Below, piece after piece: positions 1-10,523 of a stretch of DNA of 64,000 nucleotides. This stretch comes from an uncultured Kiritimatiellota bacterium (lineage in GTDB: Bacteria; Verrucomicrobiota; Kiritimatiellia; RFP12; DVOR01): positions 62,001 to 126,000 of the forward strand of contig CALXMT010000001.1 of the NCBI GenBank assembly GCA_944389545.1. Reading direction: 5' to 3'. Each line of letters begins with the position of its first letter. The stretch's first letter is position 1. Under the pieces are notes generated by a model. The model ran no database searches, was not told the origin of the DNA, and saw only the letters and a list, made by a program, of their open reading frames with translations. The position numbers and the translations under genes were made by a program.

Positions 1-2
1 GT

Positions 3-1868
3 GCATTGGGCACGGGCTACTTTGGGACTATTTTGACACCCCTCTTCACCGGCGCTCTGGGCAAGTCGTTTTGCCGTGTCCCCAAGTCCAATCGCTCGAA
101 GGTTTTGGCCAAACGCGTTGTACTTGCGAATGTCTCCGGTGGCGTGGTCGAACTCTTGCAACGCGAAACCGACTTCGCCTTGATTGTAGAGGCCGCAACG
201 TGGCTCGCCGACCAAGGGTTTGGCCTAAACGAGGTCATTTTCGGTGAGCGCACCCCGGAGGCATTGGCTTATACCGAGCGACTCGGGCAGATTTGGCGCG
301 TACGCCCCCGCGTCTACACCCTCTCCGAGATGCGAGAGGCCGTGAACAAGGCGTGGTTGTGCGTGGACACCGCGGCGCGTTACTATGTCAGTATCCGTGG
401 CGTCCATTGGGTCACTGTCCAGGAATTCTCCCACTTGGCGGACTTGGCACGGACCGAACCCGACAAGACCTTGGCCTGTCTGCGGGAATGGGCCTCAATG
501 GCCCCCGGTGAAAGCGCAAACGCCATGCGGCGTGAAACAGGTGGAGGACGGCATGCCGTCGAATTCTTCGGGCTCTCCCGCGAGGACGCGGAGGGTCTCC
601 TCATCCCCGCCTTGGAGCGCCTCATCGAAGGCATGACCCTCGGCCGCATGAACAACGAGGACATGGCCGACACGTTGGCCGGGCTCGCCTTGCTCTACCG
701 CCGCCTCCTCACCGATCCCACCTACGCCGACCTAAACGCAGAGACGACCATCCGGGCCCTTTACACCTACGTGGCGGACGACATTCACGACACAACCCCT
801 GGCCAAGTCGACTTTGACGCACGCCGCGTGGCGCTCCCGGGCGCCTCCTTCAGCCATGGCCCCGGCGGAGAAAATCGCCCCATCCCGCATGTAGGGGCAG
901 ATCGACAGACGTTGGAGGTGATTCAACACCTCACCAGCCGCCTCAGTCTCAACGAGCGCATGGAATACGTCAACGTCTATGAAGTGCGCTCCTCCAAGGA
1001 TCTCTCCACCAGCCGTAGCCAAACGCGCGAGATTGTGGCCAAAACCAATCGTCTGCCCGTCCCCGTCTCATTCATCCAAAAACATCTTGGTAGCGTCCGC
1101 GCCGGCTACGCCGATTATCTGCTTACCCGCGCAAACGTCTTCCGTGCGCTTGGCGCGGACTATCCAGCCTTTCAGCTCCTCACCGATGCCTCTGGTGGCC
1201 GACGCCGCACCGCACCGTTCTTCTTGCGCACCCGTAGCCCCGGCAATCCCCTGGATGCCATCCCGCCGATTCTCTTCAAAAGCAATCCCGAAAATTTTGA
1301 TAGCCCGGAAGTCCCGGATGTCATCATCGCCCTGGCACGCCTTTACGGTAGCGCCGCCGCCCAAAACATGGTGGCCAAGAAATACATTGCCGGTCCTCCG
1401 CCGACCTGCCGCTTTGGTATCGGGAAGGAAATCTTCGAATTCGCCTATGACCCCTTCCGCCACCGTCTGATGCCGGCTCACGTACAGGTCTGCTCCATCC
1501 GTGGCACCATGGGATGGCCCAACCTCGCCCAAGACGAGGCGAACCTCCTCGACTCCTATCGCTTTTATTTCCGACAATACGCCACCGCTCTCGGTGACTA
1601 CTGGATGACCCACAAAGACGCCTGCACCCTCAACGAATGCGCCGCGGCCTTCTTCGATGGCTTCGAGCAAAAGGTGGAGGCGATGCACTGGATTTACCTC
1701 CAAGGCAGAGCACACTTCGATGCCTTTGACCCCGGTCTCCGCCAAACCTTCGCCTTCAGGCCGAAGTTAGACTTCGCGCTCTGGGCGCTCGATGCATCCG
1801 CGAAGGACCTCCCCGCCCTCCGCGAACGCTTCATGGACTACGTCCGCGACGTTTTCGTCAAAGCCTGA
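3..1868 (+). CDS. Hypothetical protein, 5' end outside the window
   Basis: The reading frame is open to the left edge and runs about 620 codons to a TGA, so the true start probably lies upstream. I do not recognise the family. The product looks soluble: no membrane segment or signal peptide is visible, it is rich in Arg, Leu and Ala, and aromatic residues are spread evenly, which suits a folded alpha-rich protein. There is no nucleotide-binding loop and no clear metal cluster. Codon use matches the neighbouring housekeeping genes, so it is a resident gene. Its last 11 bases overlap the end of the convergent tilS gene. Confidence 0.7.
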   Translation, partial: ALGTGYFGTILTPLFTGALGKSFCRVPKSNRSKVLAKRVVLANVSGGVVELLQRETDFALIVEAATWLADQGFGLNEVIFGERTPEALAYTERLGQIWRVRPRVYTLSEMREAVNKAWLCVDTAARYYVSIRGVHWVTVQEFSHLADLARTEPDKTLACLREWASMAPGESANAMRRETGGGRHAVEFFGLSREDAEGLLIPALERLIEGMTLGRMNNEDMADTLAGLALLYRRLLTDPTYADLNAETTIRALYTYVADDIHDTTPGQVDFDARRVALPGASFSHGPGGENRPIPHVGADRQTLEVIQHLTSRLSLNERMEYVNVYEVRSSKDLSTSRSQTREIVAKTNRLPVPVSFIQKHLGSVRAGYADYLLTRANVFRALGADYPAFQLLTDASGGRRRTAPFFLRTRSPGNPLDAIPPILFKSNPENFDSPEVPDVIIALARLYGSAAAQNMVAKKYIAGPPPTCRFGIGKEIFEFAYDPFRHRLMPAHVQVCSIRGTMGWPNLAQDEANLLDSYRFYFRQYATALGDYWMTHKDACTLNECAAAFFDGFEQKVEAMHWIYLQGRAHFDAFDPGLRQTFAFRPKLDFALWALDASAKDLPALRERFMDYVRDVFVKA

Positions 1869-2739
1869 CCCACGTCCACGCCCCAACGCGCTTCACCCTG
1901 ATTCCACCCTCCACTTGCGTCACTCCGTTCGCCGACAACGCCAGCAAGGCTTCTGTTTGTTGTCGCGTCATGACGTTCGGCAACCACTTCCGCAGAGCTC
2001 GCCGTGCCAACACAGGGTCTGTCTCCGGACGCAACTCCAAAGTCTGTTCCGTCCACGACACGGTCGCCGACTCCGCCAAACGCGTCAAGCACGCCGACTC
2101 CTCCGCCAACAAATCCGCAGATGCATTCGCCCCGGAGGTGAAATGCGGCAACAACGGCACCAACACATGCCTAATGGCATTGCGCGGAATCGTCACGTCC
2201 GCGTTCGACACATCCTCCACCCAGCATTGCCCCCGCGCCTCCAGCCACGCCACTTGTTCCGCATGTGTCTCGTCAAGCAACGGCCGCCACACGCGCAAAG
2301 ACGGCGCACCCGGGACCGTTCCGCCCCATCCAAAACTGGACAATCCTTCCGCCCCGCACCCCCGCGCCAAGCGCAGAACCAAATTCTCGGCCCGGTCATC
2401 CGCCTGATGCGCCAACAAAATGCCCACACAACCGGTCGCAGAGATTTCCCGAGCAAAGAACGCCATCCGCGCCGCCCGCGCACGGCTTTCTTTGGAACCA
2501 CGCTCTTGTGCGCCGACTTGTCGCCGTCCAACGATCAACTCCACCCCCAACGCCGCGCAAAGCGTCCGGCAAAACGCCTCCGCCTCGTCACCATTCTCAT
2601 CCGCGAACGCATGATTGAAGTGCAACGCCACCGGTCGCACACCCGCTTCCAGACACTTCAGCAACAGCGCCACGGAATCCGCCCCGCCACTCAACCCCAG
2701 CGCCCACCGCACCTGCTTCACATCTTCCGGCAATCTCAC
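1858..2739 (-). CDS. tilS: tRNA(Ile)-lysidine synthase TilS
   Basis: TilS ligates lysine to C34 of the tRNA-Ile precursor with a CAU anticodon, changing its decoding from AUG to AUA; it is usually essential. The N-terminal PP-loop LSGGADSVALLLK (residues about 16-28) is the ATP-pyrophosphatase signature. The HQADDRAENLVLRLARG block and the later DVSNADVTIPRNAIRH block are typical of TilS. At 293 residues it is shorter than the E. coli protein (about 430) and seems to lack the C-terminal tRNA-binding domains, as in compact TilS forms. The start is GTG at 2737-2739, supported by a GAGGAGG Shine-Dalgarno sequence just upstream. Confidence 0.93.
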   Translation of the reverse strand: MRLPEDVKQVRWALGLSGGADSVALLLKCLEAGVRPVALHFNHAFADENGDEAEAFCRTLCAALGVELIVGRRQVGAQERGSKESRARAARMAFFAREISATGCVGILLAHQADDRAENLVLRLARGCGAEGLSSFGWGGTVPGAPSLRVWRPLLDETHAEQVAWLEARGQCWVEDVSNADVTIPRNAIRHVLVPLLPHFTSGANASADLLAEESACLTRLAESATVSWTEQTLELRPETDPVLARRALRKWLPNVMTRQQTEALLALSANGVTQVEGGIRVKRVGAWTWVRL

Positions 2740-2895
2740 GATACCTCCTCAGACAGAAAACACTTCTGACACTTATTTCCCGCAAGAATCACAGCGGGCA
2801 CCCGCATTAAATTCCACCTTGCTCCATTCGTCATTTGCATATAATCATTGTAGCAAACCCGCGCCCCACTTTCTCTTTTGAATAACCCTCCTAGA

Positions 2896-3303
2896 CTCTC
2901 CTGGAAAGTTTTTCCGCGAAGACGGTCTTGCGTGAAAACCCTGCGGGCTCCATCGCTCCCGTTGGTCGCGCCGCCCTTGGGATTTCCACGCTATCGCGCC
3001 CCTAAAAAGGGGCGCTCAAAAGGGGAGGCGTAATACTGTCGGAGAAATCGACAGGCTCCATGTTCCCGCAAAGACGCCAGTGCGCGCGAAGCCAGATGGG
3101 CTAACGCCGGTCGCTTTGCTGGCTAAACGCCCGCAGATCGCTCCCTCCCGCCCATCGTCTTCGCGCTTGGGCCGTCTTTAGAAGTCTTTTTGGCGCAGGA
3201 AAGTGGGGTGCTGGAGGACGCACGACTGTGCGCCCGGCGTTAACACCTCATCTTTCCTGCAAGAGTTGCGTCTTGGCGGGCCTTTTTCCCGGACACTATT
3301 GAA
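2896..3303. repeat. Composite modular intergenic repeat between tilS and clpX
   Basis: This fills most of the 710-bp gap between the divergent tilS and clpX genes. The left part (about 2908-3030) matches the module at about 42637-42735 closely: the same stretch from CTTGCGTG through CCGCCCTTGGG to GCGCCCC. The right part starts with CCGCAAAGACGC (3066-3077), ends with the inverted GCGTCTTGGCGG (3268-3279) and is followed by CCCGGACACTATTG, the inverse of the TGTCCGGG border seen at other copies. No coding gene is convincing here. The form is that of a non-autonomous MITE-like repeat. Confidence 0.7.
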
Positions 3304-3378
3304 CCTTTCCAAGACTGAAAGAAAGTTGCACGATGTAAGGCGCGACACCCGTTCCGCCTGCGCTGAAATTTTCTCTAT

Positions 3379-3408
3379 TTGGGGAGGCCTGTCTATTTAT
3401 GGTATACT
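3379..3408 (+). promoter_or_regulatory. Putative clpX promoter
   Basis: A TTGGGG -35-like hexamer (3379-3384) and a good TATACT -10 (3403-3408) are 18 bp apart, about 40 bp before the clpX ATG. A GGAG ribosome site (3435-3438) lies 11 bp before the start. Confidence 0.5.
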
Positions 3409-3449
3409 AGTTGCTTCTGTTTGATGATTCTATCGGAGATGTAGCGTAA

Positions 3450-4754
<1,305 letters not shown>

Positions 4755-4757
4755 ACA

Positions 4758-5594
4758 ATGCGGTTCATCGGCCCACACGTCTCGGCGGCGGGCGAACCCG
4801 CGGCGGCGGTGGCGAATGCGCTTGCCGTTGGAGCGACGGGTTTCGCGCTCTTCGTGAAGAACCAGCGCCAGTGGGTGGGCAAGCCCCTGGCGGAGGGTGA
4901 AATCTCACACTTCAAGGAGTCCTTGGCCGCGGCGCCCTATGCGCCCGGACAGGTGTTGCCGCACGCGGGCTATCTCATCAATCTGGCGAATCCGGACGAA
5001 GAGAAGCACGCCAAGAGTCTGGCCTCCATGCTCGACGAGGTGCGCCGTTGCGAGACGTTGGGACTGGACCGCGTGAACGTGCACCCGGGCTCGCACCTGA
5101 ACCAAATTTCCCCGGAAGCGGCCTGCGACCGCGTGGCCGAAAGCATCAACAAGGTGTTGGCGGAGACGCGGGGCGTGACGGTGGTCATCGAGAACACCGC
5201 CGGCCAGGGGGCCTATCTGGGTGCGGACCCGGAGCAACTGGGGCGCATCGTCGCTGGGGTGGAGGACAAGACGCGCATCGGCATCTGCCTGGACACGGCG
5301 CATGCCTATGGGGCCGGATTTGACTTGGCCTCCGAGGCCGGCCTGCAGGACTTCTTTGAGCGGGTGGACAAGGCCGTGGGGTTGCGTTACCTGCGCGGTA
5401 TGCACCTGAACGACTCCAAGGAGCCGTTGGCTTCGCACCACGACCGCCATGAGTCCCTGGGGAAGGGTTATCTGGGTTGGGCGCCCTTCCTGGCGATTGC
5501 CCGGGACCCACGCTTTGAGAACATCCCCTTGATTTTGGAGACGCCGGACGACACGCTCTGGCCGGAGGAGACCAAGCGTCTGCTGGACGCGTAA
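4758..5594 (+). CDS. nfo: Deoxyribonuclease IV (AP endonuclease)
   Basis: Endonuclease IV cuts the DNA backbone 5' of abasic sites in base-excision repair, using three zinc ions in a TIM barrel. The start GPHVSAAGE, the NVHPGSH block near residue 115, IENTAGQG near 145, CLDTAHAYGAG near 178 and MHLNDSKEPLASHHDRHE near 215-232 are the family's metal-binding signatures in the right order. At 278 residues it is complete. The ATG at 4758 lies three bases after the clpX stop, which suggests co-transcription. Confidence 0.95.
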   Translation: MRFIGPHVSAAGEPAAAVANALAVGATGFALFVKNQRQWVGKPLAEGEISHFKESLAAAPYAPGQVLPHAGYLINLANPDEEKHAKSLASMLDEVRRCETLGLDRVNVHPGSHLNQISPEAACDRVAESINKVLAETRGVTVVIENTAGQGAYLGADPEQLGRIVAGVEDKTRIGICLDTAHAYGAGFDLASEAGLQDFFERVDKAVGLRYLRGMHLNDSKEPLASHHDRHESLGKGYLGWAPFLAIARDPRFENIPLILETPDDTLWPEETKRLLDA

Positions 5595-5597
5595 GCT

Positions 5598-6875
5598 ATG
5601 TTGGACACGCTGAAAACCACAACGTTGGGCAACGGCATCCAAGTGGTGACGTTGGAAAAGCCGCACTCCGAGGGCGTGCAAATCGCCATCCATGCACGGG
5701 TGGGGAGTCGCAACGAGCCCGAGGCGCTGAACGGCGTAAGCCATTTCATTGAGCATATGCTCTTCAAGGGAACGCCCACGCGCACGGCAAAGGCCATCTC
5801 GCAGGCCATCGAAGGCCAGGGCGGGACGCTCAACGCCTACACCGACCGCGACTCCACCTGCTACTACGCACGCGTGCCCTACGACAAGACCGACCTGGCG
5901 CTGGATGTGCTCGGGGACCTCTTCTACAATGCGACCTTCGACGCGAAGGAGCTTGACCGCGAGCGGCACGTCATCGCCGAAGAGATTCGGATGTACGACG
6001 ACCAACCCGACTGCGTGGCGATGGAGCGCTTGGCCGCACAACTCTGGTCCGGCCATCCCCTCGGCCGTCCCATCGCAGGGACAGAGCAGAACGTGTTGGA
6101 GATGTCGCGCGCGGACATCTTGGCTTACCGCAAGACGCAATACGCTCCCCGCCGCACGGTCTTCGCCTTCGCCGGGCGCGTGACGCACGAGGATTGCGTG
6201 GAGAAAGTAACACGTCTCGCCGGGCGTCTGCGCAATCCCCGCACCCTGCGCGAGCCGGAGCCCTTCACGCGAGCCATCCCCCTCGATCCCTTCTCCCTTA
6301 CCCGTCGCGGCATCCAGCAGACGCAACTGGCCTTCGGTTGGCGCGCACCCGGCATCGCCGACAAAGAGACGCGTCCCGCGATGGCTTTCCTCTCCTGCCT
6401 CCTCGGCGAGACGATGATGTCACGGCTCTTCCAAAGCATCCGCGAGCGGCGCGGTCTCTGCTACAGCGTCAGCAGCGACTTGACGCTCTACGCCGACTGC
6501 GGTGCCCTCGCCATCACGGCCGGTTGCCACCCGGACAAGGCCCTGCGTTGCGCAAAGGCCATCCTCGCGGAAATCCGCCGCCTCATCGAGAAGCCCGTCG
6601 GCGCGGCCGAAATGCGGCGGACCTGCGATTATCTCTGCGGACGTTTCCGTCTGCGCATGGACGGCACGCCCATCGGCTGGGCCGCTAACCGACTCCTCTT
6701 CGGCATCAAGCCCGACCCCGAGGCCGTGCTCGCGGAGTATCGCGCCGTGACCGCCGCCGACGTCCAAGCCGTGGCCCACACTCTTCTGCAACCCGGCGCC
6801 CTGGCCATGGCCGTGGTGGCGCCGAACAACGCGCGCCACTCCGCCGAGGAGTGGGCCGAAACCCTGGCGTATTGA
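5598..6875 (+). CDS. M16 family zinc peptidase (processing-peptidase-like)
   Basis: An inverzincin metallopeptidase. The inverted zinc motif HFIEHMLFKG is near residue 50, and the third ligand glutamate lies in the ERHVIAEEIRMYDDQP region. The 425-residue length, with N-terminal M16 and C-terminal M16C domains, matches bacterial homologues of mitochondrial processing peptidase. The second half keeps the usual RERRGLCYSV sequence. No signal peptide is seen, so it is probably cytoplasmic. It lies between nfo and uppP with gaps of one to three bases. Its substrate cannot be read from the sequence. Confidence 0.93.
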   Translation: MLDTLKTTTLGNGIQVVTLEKPHSEGVQIAIHARVGSRNEPEALNGVSHFIEHMLFKGTPTRTAKAISQAIEGQGGTLNAYTDRDSTCYYARVPYDKTDLALDVLGDLFYNATFDAKELDRERHVIAEEIRMYDDQPDCVAMERLAAQLWSGHPLGRPIAGTEQNVLEMSRADILAYRKTQYAPRRTVFAFAGRVTHEDCVEKVTRLAGRLRNPRTLREPEPFTRAIPLDPFSLTRRGIQQTQLAFGWRAPGIADKETRPAMAFLSCLLGETMMSRLFQSIRERRGLCYSVSSDLTLYADCGALAITAGCHPDKALRCAKAILAEIRRLIEKPVGAAEMRRTCDYLCGRFRLRMDGTPIGWAANRLLFGIKPDPEAVLAEYRAVTAADVQAVAHTLLQPGALAMAVVAPNNARHSAEEWAETLAY

Positions 6876-6876
6876 T

Positions 6877-7686
6877 ATGAGCGACCTCCTGCAAATGGCG
6901 ATTCTCGCGGTGGTGCAAGGCCTCACCGAGTTTCTTCCCGTGAGCTCTTCCGGGCACCTGGCGTTGGGCAAGGCCATCTTGGGCTTTGACGCGCTCGAGG
7001 GGCTGGGTGTAGAGGTGCTCCTCCACGGCGGCACGGTGGTGGCCGTGTTGCTCTACTACCGCCGCTTTATCGCGGAGACCTGCATGGGCCTCTGGCGGCG
7101 CGAGGCAGAGGCCTGGCGTTTCGCTTTGGCGGTGCTGATTTCAATGATTCCCGCCGTCACGCTTGGGCTTCTCTTTGAAGACGAACTGGAATGGGCGGCG
7201 ACAAGTCCGCTCTTCGTCTGCGGCGCGCTCTGCTTCACGGGATGTCTGCTCCTGGCGACGCGCCTGTGGGGGCGCGACGCGCTCAATCGCGAGGTCTCGC
7301 CCCTGCGTGCCTTCCTGATGGGCGTGGCCCAGGCGGTGGCCATGCTCCCGGGCGTCTCGCGCAGTGGCAGCACCATCGCCATGTCGCGTTTCCTGGGCAT
7401 TGGCACGGACAAGGCCGCGGCCTTCTCTTTCCTCATGGTGGTGCCGGTGATCATCGGCGGCAACGGACTTTACCTCTTCCGCGCCCTGGCCAATCCCGAC
7501 GAGCCCAGCCCCTTTGCGGGGATGACGTGGTCCATGGGTTTGGTTGGCTTCGGCCTCTCGGCCATCGTGGGCTACCTCAGCGTGGCCTGGATGGTCAAAC
7601 TCCTCGGTCGTCACGGCTTCTGGCGTTTCGGCTTCTACTGCCTGGTCGTTGGCTTAGGTGGCGGGGCTTACCTTCTCTTGCGTTGA
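6877..7686 (+). CDS. uppP: Undecaprenyl-diphosphatase UppP/BacA
   Basis: This polytopic membrane enzyme dephosphorylates undecaprenyl pyrophosphate to recycle the lipid carrier of peptidoglycan and surface polysaccharides. The first catalytic motif QGLTEFLPVSSSGHL is at residues about 13-27, and the second, MLPGVSRSGSTIAMSRF, is in the middle. About eight hydrophobic segments and 269 residues fit BacA. It starts one base after the M16 peptidase stop and ends one base before trmH. Confidence 0.96.
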   Translation: MSDLLQMAILAVVQGLTEFLPVSSSGHLALGKAILGFDALEGLGVEVLLHGGTVVAVLLYYRRFIAETCMGLWRREAEAWRFALAVLISMIPAVTLGLLFEDELEWAATSPLFVCGALCFTGCLLLATRLWGRDALNREVSPLRAFLMGVAQAVAMLPGVSRSGSTIAMSRFLGIGTDKAAAFSFLMVVPVIIGGNGLYLFRALANPDEPSPFAGMTWSMGLVGFGLSAIVGYLSVAWMVKLLGRHGFWRFGFYCLVVGLGGGAYLLLR

Positions 7687-7687
7687 G

Positions 7688-8482
7688 ATGGACACGCTTT
7701 CCGAGCAAGCGATCGAAAAGGCCTGGCGCGACACCCACAAGCGCCTGACCGCGCTCGACCAAGGCTGGGACAAGCCCCGCTTCCGCGAGGCCGCCGTCAA
7801 AGACCTCGCCCGTTTCCTTCGCGAACGTTGCGCCGACGTGCCGCATCTGGCCGACTTGGCCCGACTCTGCCGCCCCGGTATGACGCGCCAAGACCTCTTT
7901 GCGCTTTTCGCGCCCTGCGAGCGTTTCCTCAAGCGCGTCAAAGTGACGGACATCGAAATCCTCTCCACCGACCGCGCCCCCCTCGCCGATCCCGCCCCGC
8001 GCCTCCCCCTCACCGTCATCGCAGACAACTTCCGTTCCGCCATCAACGTGGGCACGCTCTTCCGTGTCTGCGACTGCTTCGGCGTGGCCGAGGCCGTCCT
8101 CTGCGGCTACACCCCCGCGCCCGACGACGGCCGCGCCAAGTCCGCCGCACTCGGCGCCGAAGACTGGGTCCCCTGGCGTCGCGAGGCGCACACCCTCGAC
8201 GCCGTCCGCGCCCTTCAAGCCCAAGGTCGCAAAGTCATCGCCCTGGAGACCGTGCCGGACGCCCCTACCCTCGAGGACTGGCATTGGGACTTTCCCTGCG
8301 CCATTGCCCTCGGCAGCGAGCGTTTCGGACTGGACCCGGACGTTGTGCGCGCCTGCGACGCCGTAATGCGCATCCCGATGTACGGGCGCAAGAACTCTCT
8401 CAATGTGGTCATGGCCTTCACCCTCGTGGCCCACGCCGCCCGGGTGGCCTACGAAAGGGGCGACAATGACCGAAACGCCTAA
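7688..8482 (+). CDS. TrmH/SpoU family RNA 2'-O-methyltransferase
   Basis: A SPOUT-fold methyltransferase that uses S-adenosylmethionine to methylate ribose 2'-OH in tRNA or rRNA. Three family motifs are visible: motif 1 with NVGTLFR, motif 2 with ALGSERFGLD, and motif 3 IPMYGRKNSLNVVMA, which forms the knot. An alpha-helical N-terminal extension of about 95 residues precedes the domain. I chose the ATG at 7688, just after uppP, over an in-frame upstream start that would lie inside uppP. The RNA target cannot be assigned. The 3' end overlaps hydF by 17 bases. Confidence 0.9.
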   Translation: MDTLSEQAIEKAWRDTHKRLTALDQGWDKPRFREAAVKDLARFLRERCADVPHLADLARLCRPGMTRQDLFALFAPCERFLKRVKVTDIEILSTDRAPLADPAPRLPLTVIADNFRSAINVGTLFRVCDCFGVAEAVLCGYTPAPDDGRAKSAALGAEDWVPWRREAHTLDAVRALQAQGRKVIALETVPDAPTLEDWHWDFPCAIALGSERFGLDPDVVRACDAVMRIPMYGRKNSLNVVMAFTLVAHAARVAYERGDNDRNA

Positions 8483-9662
8483 ATCCCTCCGCCTCACCAT
8501 CGCCCTCGTCGGCCGTGCCAACGTCGGCAAATCCTCCCTGCTCAACCGAATCGCGGGCCAAGACGTCGCCATCGTCTCCCCCCAGGCCGGCACCACCACC
8601 GACGTGGTGGAAAAGACGATGGAGCTCCTCCCCTTCGGCCCCATCCTCTGGCTCGACACCGGCGGCTGGGACGACCCCACCACCCTCGGCCCCGCCCGTC
8701 GCGCCCGCACCGAGCAGGCCATCGCCCGTGCCGACCTCGTCCTCGGCGTTGTCGCCGACGACGGTCAGCCCCCGGACCCCGACCTCTTGGCCTTGGCCCG
8801 CGAAACGCGCAAACCCCTTCTCATCGTGGTGACGCAGACCGACCGCCACGTTCCTTCCGAAGCCTTCCTCGAGACCCTCCGCGAGACCGGCGCGGCCACC
8901 CTCGTCGCGTCTCCCGACCGCGACACCTTCCTCAACGCGCTCAAGCCCGCGCTCTCCCGTCTCCTCCCGCGCAATGCCAAGGCCGCCCCGGCCCCTCTCG
9001 ATGGGATCGTCCCGCCCGGCGGCACTGTCCTACAGATCATCCCCATCGACTCCCAAGCGCCCAAAGGCCGCATCATCCTCCCGCAGGTCAACGTCCTGCG
9101 CAATGCCCTCGACCGCGACTGCCTCTCCGTCGTCGTCACCGAGCGCCGTATCCGCGAGGCCGCCGAGCGCCTCCGCCCCGACCTCGCCGTCTGCGACTCC
9201 CAGGTTGTCCGCCGCATGGTCGCCGAGCTCCCGCCGGACGTCCCTTGCACCACCTACTCCATCCTCATGGCACGCCTCAAAGGCGACCTGCCCGCCCTCG
9301 CCAAAGGCGCCCGCGCCATCCGCACCCTCCGCGATGGCGACACCGTTCTCATCGCCGAGGCCTGCACCCACCATGCCGCAGACGAAGACATCGGTCGCGT
9401 CAAGATTCCCGCTTGGATTCGCGAGCGCACCGGCAAGGATCTCTCCTTCGAGGTCGCCTCCGGCAAGGACTTCCCCAAAGACCTCTCGCGCTACGCCCTC
9501 ATCATCCACTGCGGTGGATGCATGATCAACCGCGCCTTCATGTGCTGGCGCATCGACCAAGCACAGGCCGCGCAAGTCCCCATCACCAACTACGGCGTCG
9601 CCATCGCCGAGACCCAGGGCGTGCTCGACCGTGTCCTCGCCCCCTTCGGAATCGCGCCGTGA
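8466..9662 (+). CDS. hydF: [FeFe]-hydrogenase H-cluster maturation GTPase HydF
   Basis: HydF is the GTPase scaffold on which the 2Fe subcluster made by HydE and HydG is assembled before transfer to the hydrogenase. The N-terminal GTPase has Walker A GRANVGKSS (residues 16-24) and a WLDTGGWDD switch. The C-terminal domain carries the cluster ligands C300-T-H302 and H348-C-G-G-C352, the diagnostic pattern of HydF. The ATG at 8466 overlaps the end of trmH. Neither HydE, HydG nor a hydrogenase is in the window, so they must be elsewhere. The gene implies an anaerobic, hydrogen-metabolising organism. Confidence 0.95.
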   Translation: MTETPKSLRLTIALVGRANVGKSSLLNRIAGQDVAIVSPQAGTTTDVVEKTMELLPFGPILWLDTGGWDDPTTLGPARRARTEQAIARADLVLGVVADDGQPPDPDLLALARETRKPLLIVVTQTDRHVPSEAFLETLRETGAATLVASPDRDTFLNALKPALSRLLPRNAKAAPAPLDGIVPPGGTVLQIIPIDSQAPKGRIILPQVNVLRNALDRDCLSVVVTERRIREAAERLRPDLAVCDSQVVRRMVAELPPDVPCTTYSILMARLKGDLPALAKGARAIRTLRDGDTVLIAEACTHHAADEDIGRVKIPAWIRERTGKDLSFEVASGKDFPKDLSRYALIIHCGGCMINRAFMCWRIDQAQAAQVPITNYGVAIAETQGVLDRVLAPFGIAP

Positions 9663-10162
9663 AGCCCAGTCCCGCGGACCATCCCAATCTGCCCCACGAC
9701 ACCACGTGGATGGCATGGGGTGACCTCGCCCTGCTCGATGCCCCGCGCCTGGAACCCGTCATCCTCTCTCGCAGTCTCACCCCGCAGGCCCTGGCCGACC
9801 GCCTTGCCGAGCTGGAAACCGCCGTGCGCGAAGGCGCCGTTCTGGTGGGCGGCTTCATCTCCCATGGTGAGACCGAGGCCGCCAAGCGCCTGGCACGCCT
9901 GCCCGAGTTGCGCCTCGTGCGCCTGCTTCCCTACCCGATGGCCCTCTGCCATCCCGGCGCCGGCGCCCTGCGGCGTATCGAGGAAGGCCATACGCTGATT
10001 CTCTCCGGTTTCCCCGAGGGCGATGGCCGACTGACCCGTTCCGCCTGCGTGCAAGTCAACCGCTGGGTGCTTGCCCTCTGCGGCCAACACGCGGACTCCC
10101 CCGCCGAGGCCCTGCACGAAGCCAAACCTACCGAGGACGACCCCGGCGCCATCTTCCTGTGA
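9659..10162 (+). CDS. DprA/SLOG-like hypothetical protein coupled to hydF
   Basis: The GTG start at 9659 overlaps the hydF stop as GTGA, so translation is probably coupled. The 167-residue product has blocks that resemble the Rossmann-like DprA/SLOG nucleotide-binding fold: VLVGGFISHGETEAAKRL near the middle, then LILSGFPEGDGRLTRS with a following VNRWVLALC helix. Similar short DprA-like proteins are known as stand-alone genes. A role in DNA uptake is not implied. The assignment rests on motif resemblance only. Confidence 0.55.
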   Translation: MKPSPADHPNLPHDTTWMAWGDLALLDAPRLEPVILSRSLTPQALADRLAELETAVREGAVLVGGFISHGETEAAKRLARLPELRLVRLLPYPMALCHPGAGALRRIEEGHTLILSGFPEGDGRLTRSACVQVNRWVLALCGQHADSPAEALHEAKPTEDDPGAIFL

Positions 10163-10172
10163 GGCCCCCGCC

Positions 10173-10388
10173 ATGGAAACAAACGAAACCCTCGAACGCC
10201 GCATCATCGAGCTTGAGACCATCGTCACCGAGCAAGACCGACTCTTGGACGCCCTCAACGAGGAAATCCTCCGCCTCAACCGTCTCCACGAGCGCCTTCT
10301 GGCGCGTATCGAAGCCCACGAGGCCAAACACGAGGCCGACCTCAACCTCCGTCCCCTCTCCGAAGAGCCTCCGCCGCCTCACTATTAA
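10173..10388 (+). CDS. slyX: SlyX-like coiled-coil protein
   Basis: A 71-residue protein with heptad-rich helices (ERRIIELETIVTEQDRLLD, then LNEEILRLNRLHERLL) and a C-terminus ending PPPPHY. That tail is the hallmark of SlyX, a small coiled-coil family of unknown function. The start is the ATG at 10173, ten bases after the previous gene. It is followed by a strong terminator, so it is likely the last gene of the clpX-to-slyX run. Confidence 0.8.
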   Translation: METNETLERRIIELETIVTEQDRLLDALNEEILRLNRLHERLLARIEAHEAKHEADLNLRPLSEEPPPPHY

Positions 10389-10418
10389 GCACGGTCAGTT
10401 GCTCCTTATTCCCTTTTC

Positions 10419-10443
10419 AGGCGCGCCAGAGACGCGCCTTTTT
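10419..10443 (+). terminator. Rho-independent terminator after slyX
   Basis: A 7-bp G+C stem, AGGCGCG/CGCGCCT (10419-10425 with 10433-10439), has a CCAGAGA loop and runs into a T-rich tract. Confidence 0.8.
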
Positions 10444-10523
10444 ATATATCCCCCCCGCTTCCCCCAACGGCACCAAACGCAAAAGAATAAGTGCTTGCGG
10501 GAAGACGAAAGATAGGGTAAACT

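Noticed and set aside
3203-3424. Small 73-codon gene before clpX
   Set aside because: It overlaps the right end of the intergenic repeat and the clpX promoter, lacks a ribosome site and has no recognisable features.
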